NCBI GenBank assembly: GCA_963978905.1
Contig: OZ022257.1
Coordinates: 10,500,509 to 10,564,508 of the forward strand
From: Trichostrongylus colubriformis
Taxonomy: Eukaryota; Nematoda; Chromadorea; Rhabditida; Trichostrongylidae
DNA length: 64,000 nucleotides
Direction: 5' to 3'
In this document: positions 55,801 to 64,000 of the stretch, piece after piece
Layout of the letters: every line of letters starts with the position of its first letter
How positions within the stretch are numbered: position 1 is the stretch's first letter
Notes under the pieces: model-generated
Seen by the model: the letters and a program-made list of their open reading frames with translations, nothing else
What the model was told of the DNA's origin: nothing
Databases searched by the model: none
Made by a program: the position numbers and the translations under genes

Positions 55801-58570
55801 CATCTCGAAGTTAAAAGACGCTAACTCCAAATATACTGCGACTCCCAACTTATGTGGCACCCCAGCGCACAGTGACCCTTTTGTCCGGAGAGTCAGCGCC
55901 CCTCAACTGCGAAGGGCAGCCTTCCCACCAGTGGACTTCCAGCACGAAAAGTGAAAATCAAGCCACTCTTGGAGAGAGGTAAATGTGCGTGAGCAGGAAT
56001 CATTCTCCCTGAACCACAAGCAGCGCCATTGCTGTTGACTACAGACTGTCATTAAGTTCGTTACCATGTCAACTAGCGCATCCCATCATATTCTTATTCT
56101 TCAGCTCACAAAATTGATGCTCCCGTCACACAAAAAACTGAGCAGGTAGGAGTCGTCCACTCCTGATAGTCACTACTTTCATTCCCCTCTACTCCCAGCA
56201 AATGAGTATCCATGAGAGAATTTTCCGCCACTTCATTTACCAAGCAAGCGTTTCAGTTTTTATTCGTTTCGTAAAAAAAGTTCAGCTTCACTCGACACCT
56301 TTCGCTTGTCAGGTTAGATGACGCAAACAGAAAGAAGAAACGGATTTGTTCCGATCCTTGACCACTCGCGGGCTCGTTGCCGTCGACGAATTCCTAGGTC
56401 CTAGGTCTGGATTGGATTACATCGCGGCAAAGAACACTTCGAACTAGCGAGTTTAATAATCTGGGACGGCAATCGCGAGGACATAATCCCTTCTATTCCA
56501 CTCGTGATATCATCTTATAATAATCTTCAAATCGAAAAATGGTTGTCATAATCTTGACTTCCTTCTGATTTGAAGGACTTTTGTAAATATTTTATGTAAG
56601 TTTAGCAGGCAAAGTGAAACAACTCACCCCACAGTAGCAATCACGCAAATCCGGAGCGCCGCACTGCAATTACCTTTACATGCTTCCCAAGCAAAGCTCC
56701 CCTCGTTACTGGCACCATAAGTGACGCATGAGTGACCAATTCTCGACACAAGGTCTTCAAAAGCTCAGGGCATTTTTGTTAGATTGGCCGATCGTCGATG
56801 GAGGGTCGCACCTGCTACTAACATCAGATATGCATTAATCCCACAAAAATGAGAACATCAGCAGAAAGGCTGCAAAAGATGAAGTCTCTCAGCTGTTCAA
56901 TTGCATTTCCTTACCGCATCCCATCACTGATGCTCTAGAAACCCGCGCGTAAAAACGGATTAGCATTAGCGGAGAACAGAAGAGACAAGAGAGTATTGAA
57001 GATGAGCGCGGGTAGCCACAATTTTTCCCTGAATCGCTCCACAGTCCTCTCTGTTTGAGCTGACCACTTCCCGATATTTCTATGAATGCATCTTGTACGG
57101 ATTGGCGTGACTTTACGGCATGAAATTTGATCGGCTAATTATTTTATTGTTTTTGAATTACTAACTTCATAAAATTGTAGAAAAGACAGCGTTCTGCTAG
57201 AAAATATAAACCAACAATTCGTTTGAACTTCGCCGTACAACTTTCAGCTCTGCTCACAAGTGATACTACAAAACTCGTGTTCGTCCCATATTCACCTATG
57301 ATGAAGCTCATCTGGCACCTATGCCATAAATCGTCCGCAAAGTATTTTTTCGACGGAATTTAATTCACCTCAGAGATTTGCATATATCCTTCAAAGTTCA
57401 AGGGGTCTAGTTGAAAGAGTACGGGCTTCGTTTCCTGCACAGAACGCATTTGAATATTTGATTGAACACACGGCGTCCCTTTATATTAGAGCAGGAGTAT
57501 GTAAGCGATTCAAACCGCTTCAGTGTTGATAAAAAAGCTGCTCCACTGCTAATGGAAAAGCTTGGAAAATTTGAGGGTTTTTTTCGCTGGACACGCCACG
57601 CGTACAACTTCGATTTACAATCAAGTTGGTATTTGAAAGCTCACTGATTTAGCACCTGTGGATTATTTATCCCCTCATAAAAGTTCGATAAATTTTCTGG
57701 TACAATCAGTGTAGCCGAGACTCAACTCACGCAATAAGCAATAGCGGCGCCAGATACAAATGCCTCCTTCAACCGTTTAATTATCTGCCTTACACTAATC
57801 TCTTTTTAAAAACATATAATCCGCACATTGAAACTGATACGACAGGAAGTTCTTGTATATCAGCCCTAATTATTCGAGAAGCTGCTCTAATAACTCACCA
57901 AATTAGCGAAAATCCCTGGAAAATGGCGGCGATGAATGTGAACAGTGTGCTTTTCAGCTGAAAATGTTATCAATTACCACAAAGCCGATTCATGTTATTT
58001 TGCTAACAGCTGCTATTCATCTGAAATATCATGTAAGCAGATTATCTTCCTCACAATGAGTGAGAGGATAACAGTCAGAACGCTCACATTTCTATGAGTC
58101 TGTCTAATGCCATTATAACAACTTTACATGGCTCGAGGCTTTGATGACATTCACAACCCTCTGAGTGCGGCCACCTACATTCCACCCTCAACTATCGGCA
58201 TTTTTTAGGCCGATACGCCCGAGCAACATTAAATGCTTTGAATTTATAGCCGTTGTTATGAATACGCTCGGATGCGCCACAGCGGCTCAACGAAAGCTAC
58301 ATTCAGACTGATTAGCGGATTCACATAGGATGATCTCAAAGTGTTGTGAAAGCAGCGGCTACGTCAGTACGTGTATTACAACTGTTTGAACGTTTGATTG
58401 CCAATAAACAGAGAGGGTGGACTTAACCAGGTGGTGTCATCCTGTCTCCTACCGGAGGTATCTCGGCTACTCATCTCAGACCAGCAAAGATACGTGAGCT
58501 GATGAATAAAAGCCGTTTTTCTCGGAGCTCGTTATCCGCCCAATCCTGTCTTCTCTGACCCTTAGGTGCA
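55800..58570. other. unassigned DNA, upstream of the calmodulin-like gene
   Basis: No supported exon. It may include distal promoter sequence of the gene at 59.2-62.4 kb. Confidence 0.4.
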
Positions 58571-58575
58571 ATATA

Positions 58576-59083
58576 CAGTAGCGCTAAAAAGTCTTCGGCG
58601 AAATGGTCTTTCACTTGGGTTTTTTCACTTGTAACTTTTTTGCAACTGCACCGATTTAAGAGAAATTTTAGTATGTTGTACTCGGAGACACTGCATACTT
58701 AATATACTATTTTGGCGCGCAACGGTGTAGGTTACGTGGTTATATGAAATTTTTTAATTTTGGCATGCCATCGCTATGCCGTCCCTCTGTGCCGCTGTCA
58801 TCAAAAGTCGTGGTCTTTCTACAAAATATTAATGTTCTCTGAGGCTTGCTCTTTTTGTTTTTGTATAGAAAGCCGTTTTTCTTGAACAAGCCTCTTACTT
58901 TTTTTTGGGTGGTCTTGTAGTAAATTCTTGTAAAAAATCATGAAAAGTGGCAAGCGGCGCTCAAGTAGTAGGAGATGTTGACAATAGGTTCAGGCACCAC
59001 ATATTAAAATTTTGTCAAATTTGGTCAAGTAGAAAAAAAGTTATGACAAAAAAGTTTTGGCCGAAGACTTTTGAGCGCTACTG
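58576..59083 (+). mobile_element. Tc1-type MITE, copy D (508 bp)
   Basis: CAGTAGCGCTAAAAAGTC to GACTTTTGAGCGCTACTG, TA on both sides. Same orientation as A and C. Lies about 120 bp before the candidate first exon of the calmodulin-like gene. Confidence 0.93.
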
Positions 59084-59206
59084 TAGGTCCAGATTATTCC
59101 CATCTTGAGTTTACTATAGTCCTTCGTCGATTCCTTGTCAGAGTGGAGAGAGAATATTAAAGCGCGAAACAGCTCAGCCGCTCAGAGTTCACAATCCGTG
59201 AAGATA

Positions 59207-59300
59207 ATGGATGAGACATCAGCATATGATCACTACTTTCGCAGTTCTACCTCAACTCAAACCAATCCACCTCCTCCACGGAATGCCCCATCAACATTTT
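59207..59300 (+). CDS. possible alternative first exon of the calmodulin-like gene
   Basis: ATG at 59207 opens 31 codons rich in Ser, Thr, Asn and Pro (STSTQTNPPPPRNAPSTF) and meets GTAAAG at 59301 in phase 1. Joining to the TTAACTTTCAG acceptor (exon from 59952) reads six codons in frame into the ATG at 59969. In-frame joining is suggestive but could be chance (one in three), and the donor is weak. Confidence 0.33.
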
Positions 59301-59968
59301 GTAAAGATAGGCAGTAGCACTTTGTTCCATGTGATAGGAGCTGATACTCCTTCAACAGCGCCAGTTGTGCTGCATCGACAATGGGCGGAGCATGGCGAAT
59401 CGTGGTCCCACGGTTCACATCCTCGCCTGCCAGCCTGCTCGTTGTCTGTTCGCACTCACTTATATGTCATATGGTAGTTTCACCAAACAACTCTCTTCAT
59501 GGCCCAACTGTCAAAGTTTCCCTCTGGCAATATTCATGTCAATTATTCGAAGTGCTAATGAAGCCCGCAAACCTTATTCTCCGGGATGATCCTATTCTCT
59601 GTTCGTGGCCGATTCAATTAAAGAACGAAGCGGGCCTGAGCACACGTTGCCAACGACCAAATAAATGACGAGGGATGTTAACGTTACCGAATCCAACCTG
59701 CGGCTCCGTTGCTATGAGAGAGAGGCGTGTGAAACCTTTGTGTCCTCAAACAATATCTCCCTCACTTATATAACATAATTCAAACATCTGTCAATCTCTT
59801 TCTGTGAAGATATTTAAAATGCAAAGACAAGCCAGCTGTACTGGAATTTGTCTTCTTTCATCTTCAAATGCGTTTCTTTTGCCTCACTGGAGTCGTTTAA
59901 CCGAGCCCTGTTCGCAAGCTTTCGATGTAAGCTTCAGCTGTTAACTTTCAGACCGGATTTCAGTAGGC

Positions 59969-62368
59969 ATGTCGTCAGATCCAAGACGCGTCTCTTTGTT
60001 TAATCGATGGCAGCAGAAACAATCGGATGTAACAACTGGTTTAGAAGGCATCAATGAAGAGGAGCTGGTCGAGTTCAAGGAAGCTTTCCGACTTTTCGAT
60101 AAGGTACATTTCTGCTTAACTTGATAAATCCTGAACAAGTTCGTCCACACCTCAGTGGCCCAGCGTTGCCTTTTCATTATTCCGAGAAATCTGTGCATCT
60201 TAGGAGCCTACCTGGCCTAATGGATTACATACCTGAATGATGGATCCAAAAGTGTGTTTTTCCTTCGGGAGATCCTGGTACCCACTACAGGAGCCAGAAA
60301 ACCAAGATAATCTGGGAGATACTTGATCCAATGTTTGTTCCCGAAATGTTTGAGATAGCGATGCTTCTTATCACCTTCTTATCTCCACCCTCAGCCGCCT
60401 TTATCAAGTAAAAAGTGACGTCATATCACATCAGAGAGAAATCGTGATGTGCTACACAAATCTGCCATATTTTCAGGACGGAAACGGTTCCATCTCATCG
60501 AAAGAGTTGGGAGTCGCAATGAGATCGCTTGGTCAAAATCCCACGGAGCAGGAGTTACTTGATATGGTGAACGAAGTAGACATCGATGGCAGTGGCACCA
60601 TAGATTTCCCGGAATTTTGTCAAATGATGAAAAGAATGAACAAGGTCAGTTCATGTACTTTCTAAGATTCAGCTTTACGCAGTTCCTCAAGTCAGCTGCC
60701 GTGTCATGGGATCACTGAGTTATGCAAAACATCCCCAAATTCTCACCGAAACATCTCTAAGCTCAGCTACACTCAGCTGCTTATTTCCGCACTTGTCCTT
60801 ACCGACGTGCTTCCCACGTGAAGCACATCTTTAAGTCGCAATCCCTCAGATTATTCATCGTTTTAACGCACCAAACATCTTCGTTAAAACATTGTTGCTG
60901 TGTCCGGGTCGTAAAATAGTGCTTAATTGTGATGCAGCTTTGGACGACTTCAAAACAAACACACTCGAAGGATAAATTGGTCGGAAAATTCACAAGACGG
61001 CTGCTTGCATACATCCGGGAGAATCAGCCATTTTTAGTGGCACCACGAAGCGTTAAATCGTTTATCGGTGCCAGCAGCTGCGGCAGCCGGCATTCAGCGC
61101 ATGCCAGTGATAATTGAGCTCAAACGAGATGAGACTGAGCTGCCAGCATTCCGTTCGTCGGCGAACTCCAGCATGTTTTTATTTCAGGAAAACGACAGCG
61201 AAATGATCCGAGAAGCGTTTCGTGTGTTCGATCGTGACGGTAATGGATATATAACAGCTGAGGAGTTCCGCTATTTCATGACACACATGGGCGAACAATT
61301 CAGTGATCAAGAAGTGGACGAAATAATCGCCGAAGTCGACATTGACGGTGATGGACAGGTGAGTCATTGAAGATAACCCCTTTCTCCCCCTGTAGAAACA
61401 CCTCACGGCTTGATCATATCTTCGGATTCTTCTCGAATTATTCAATACACAGAGGTATTTCGTACTTAGCCAGCGCTCAGAACAGCTGTTGATGGTATGC
61501 TATGAAAGCTATCCGTCCACCTATCCGTTGTGACCTTCGAGCTGTTTTTCACTGAAAGTCCCCCCTGTCTGTTGTCAATAATGTATCAAACGGCTGTGTA
61601 CCATTGCTTTACGTCACTGAACCTGCTTGTCAAACAGCTATCGTAACTGCTGGAGATCCATGTCAAAATGTAATTCACCAGATGCCAAACAGGAGACATA
61701 ACTTTTGAAATGGCTTTTTTGCGAGAACTTGTCATGAACTATAAAATCGAGTCCGTTGGTTTATATTCGACCAGGACTACATTTCTGACGCTCTTGGGAC
61801 CAGCGATGCCAATCGCTTGAGTCGCTGTTGGCTTGATTGATGGAGAGACAAGCGGAATCACCACGAATAGCGTGTCGTCTCCCTTGAGGCTTCATTTTCG
61901 GCCGTCGATTTAATTTAACCTTGCACGATAGATGCATTCTCATTAAACTACCACCACATGATGGAATTCGCTGGCAATTTTCTATAAAGAACGGGCATCA
62001 AGCAGAAAGCTCCGGAGGGATTCGCCACTGAGCTTGACTTCTGAGTAGTTGGGGCAACACGTTGCTATGACACCATGGGCTTCTCAGCAGGCGAAAACTA
62101 GAAAACTCCACGTGTTTTGAACAGATCAGGGGGCCATATAACCCACATCACACCTCCTCTTCCCATTTTTTCTCGCTTGCATTGTGGATGAACTCATACC
62201 AGTGGCTGAAATTCAATTAAAAAGGCTTCTGCATGAGCGGCCACAGCGCCATCAGGCCGACGGAAACAACAGCACCATCACAGCGGCCCCATTGCAGAGC
62301 CCCATCTAACGTGTCGTCTATTTCAGATTGACTACGAGGAATTCGTGAAAATGATGACGATGCCATGA
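59969..62368 (+). CDS. calmodulin-like EF-hand protein (171 aa, four exons)
   Basis: Exons are 59969-60103, 60477-60644, 61188-61358 and 62327-62368. All introns are phase 0, with GT-AG borders and TTTCAG acceptors. The 171-residue protein has a 31-residue N-terminal extension ([15 protein letters not shown]) before a calmodulin-type core. Four EF-hand loops start at residues 44, 80, 116 and 152. Each keeps Asp at positions 1 and 3, Asp/Asn/Ser at 5, Gly at 6 and Glu at 12, so all four should bind calcium. The protein ends FVKMMTMP. Sequence such as [18 protein letters not shown] fits the nematode cal-1/cal-2-type group rather than calmodulin itself; I do not choose between them. Role inferred: cytosolic calcium sensor. 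TTAACTTTCAG 17 nt before the ATG may be a trans-splice site or join an upstream exon. Confidence 0.93.
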
Positions 62369-62635
62369 GGATCAGTTGTCGTGCACACTGTCCATAGAAT
62401 CTCAGCTTTGGCTTCTTCACATTCAATGTACAGAAGTCAACTCATTTCGCGGGTTCTTGCATACATTCTTGTGTTGCACGCAAGTTGTACTGCTTTAATT
62501 TTTTTTCGTGTCAGGTGTATGAATCGTATTATGTTCAAGCGGGCGTCTTAAGGTTACATGAATATTTCTAGTTCTCTGTTTTTGTGTTTTATTTACTCAC
62601 AATTAAGCTTCTATTTCTTTTTAAAGTTCTATGAA
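62369..62635. other. 3' flank of the calmodulin-like gene
   Basis: T-rich, probably 3' untranslated sequence. I found no canonical AATAAA close to the stop. Confidence 0.4.
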
Positions 62636-62639
62636 AAGA

Positions 62640-62910
62640 CTCCATAAGGACTATAAAAGTGCCACAACATCCGTCAGTCTGAATAGACTGTTCGGACGAT
62701 TGCCCTATCAGTATTTTGTCAATCACGACTCGTATCTCTATCTTCCTCTGTCAACCCACTGCGAGAAAGGGCATGTAGCGCTACGAAATCGAGATTCTTC
62801 TGGGACTGAGGGAATTACGCTAGACTGACAAATTTGATTGATTTTATCTCGTGTTGATGCTGGATAAACGAAAAAGTGCAGCCAAGCCGCCTAAGAAAGG
62901 GCAAGTCACG
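62640..62910 (+). repeat. direct repeat, unit 1
   Basis: Matches 63560-63840. CGATTGCCCTATCAGTATTTTGTCA here corresponds to CGATTGTCCTATCAGAATTTTGTCA there, followed by CACGACTCG and a shared AATTACxCT..ACTGA block. A short frame in each is partly conserved (L-[PS]-Y-Q-x-F-V-x-H-D-S), without known function. Confidence 0.75.
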
Positions 62911-63559
62911 GATAAGCGTTCACTGCCTTTCATCCCATTTTTAGCAATACACAATGAGATCATACATGAGTACACTCACAAGTGTAGTTCCCGTCACCTT
63001 TTTCTACAGGACTGAAGGAATTCTCTTGCAATGAGAACCACGAGTGAGTCCAGGGGGACAAGCAGAACGGAAAAGGATGTTCACCGTGAAGGAAAAGGCC
63101 AATCATCAAGAGACAATCTGTGGAAGAAATAGTATCAAAAAGTGGGCCTTTGGGGTATTAATCGAGCTCTCTTCATACTCCAGCGCTTCATTGGCTGAGC
63201 TGAGTGGCTCACGGATATAGCTTTTCGTCGTCTGCATCTGCCCTTCACCGCCTAGGTAACAGAGGAGGCGAGAGGGAAGGAGTGACAGAGCAACTCCTGT
63301 TCCCCCACTTTTTGGTCCTTTCATCCAGTTCTTTCTTCACTGTTGAACCAATTAGCGCCGCGACCTTCATATTTCATCACTGGCCAAAATTACCCTTTCT
63401 GGTATGTCAAATTCTACTCCTCCACCAACAGCAAAGAATCCGAAGGCCCTAAGGGCACTTGAATGACGGCATTATTCCCCACGGGCTATCAGTGCTCAGC
63501 CATGAGATACAGAGCGAGAAAACTACAAAATGAGCACGCTGTCACCCTCAAGACAATTT

Positions 63560-63840
63560 CGTCGATATAGTGAGGATATCCGTGAGACTCCTGTGCCGAG
63601 GGATGCTTTGACATTCGTCATTCCTAGTAGACGATCCAAGCGATTGTCCTATCAGAATTTTGTCAGTCACGACTCGCACCACTATCTCTTCCCTCTAGCG
63701 CGAGAAAGGACATGCAGCGCAACGAAACCGACATTCATCCGCGACTAAGAGAATTACACTGACTGAAAAATAGAATTGATTTTTATCTCTTCCGTTGATG
63801 CCGTTTATCTACCAGCCGACCAGTGCAGCGCCATTCCAGT
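63560..63840 (+). repeat. direct repeat, unit 2
   Basis: Second unit of the repeat at 62640. The sequence between the units (62910-63530) and after (63840-64000) holds nothing recognisable. Confidence 0.75.
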
Positions 63841-64000
63841 GGAAAAATCGCTTCCATTTTGTAAACGCCTTCCTCCCATTTTTTCTTGGTCAAATCAGAT
63901 CCGAGATTTAGAATGAGGCACAGCGCATCGCATACATCGAAGAGCAGTCGTCATCAATTTGATACCTATTCATTGGTGAACGGAAAATCAAACAAACCCA

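Noticed and set aside
1..64000. CRISPR array, bacterial operon or riboswitch
   Set aside because: No regularly spaced short repeats, no Shine-Dalgarno-led gene series; introns and transposons are eukaryotic.

Overview
This is eukaryotic, gene-poor, repeat-dense DNA. It is most likely from a clade V (strongylid-type) nematode. The evidence is short introns with GTAAG/GTACG donors and TTTCAG/TTTACAG acceptors, acceptor sites 13-17 nt upstream of start codons (as in spliced-leader trans-splicing), a four-exon calmodulin-like gene of nematode style, and many mariner/Tc1 and TTAA-flanked palindromic elements. The species cannot be named from the sequence alone. Layout: 1-8.4 kb is mostly unrecognised DNA with a Tc1-type MITE, a 745-bp TA-flanked element and a foldback. 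8.4-40 kb is a mosaic of decayed duplicated blocks carrying small-peptide genes, broken up by nested transposons. 40-58 kb is mostly unrecognised, with a reverse-transcriptase tail, a deleted mariner, palindromic mariner debris, SINE-like copies and two speculative exons. 58.6-64 kb holds the only confident conventional gene, a calmodulin-like EF-hand protein. The main discovery is a dispersed family of six small secreted-peptide genes (P1-P6) between 11.8 and 36 kb. Each has a 14-codon first exon, a GT-AG intron of exactly 63 nt and a second exon; together they encode a hydrophobic leader (consensus MAFATNSILLKIFL plus VCSLMGLVHN) and a short Trp/Tyr/Pro-rich mature peptide. P2, P4 and P6 are intact (46 aa, ending Y-W-K-R-K). 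P1, P3 and P5 have lost the family C-terminal frame. In the near-duplicate pair P4/P6, the intron differs at 4 of 63 positions and exon 1 at 2 of 42. By contrast, 15 differences fall in 43 nt of the mature-peptide region, all in codons that change the amino acid. That pattern suggests diversifying selection on a secreted defence, signalling or effector peptide. Upstream of the peptide genes in the same duplicated units lies a second small secreted-protein family: a Cys-rich 72-aa ORF at 29.0 kb, a 74-aa relative at 22.6 kb and broken copies elsewhere. There is also a recurring exon-like block reading C-[EG]-[EK]-T-L-L-A-F-x-V-P-T-[ED]-R. Mobile elements: four 456-509-bp Tc1-type MITEs, two 745-bp TA elements, several mariner derivatives (two about 897 bp with the same class of internal deletion, two palindromic dimers, one 1.17 kb with unrelated cargo), seven TTAA-flanked palindromic elements, tRNA-like SINE copies and one non-LTR 3' fragment. 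Many insertions can be checked against empty sites in paralogous copies within this window.
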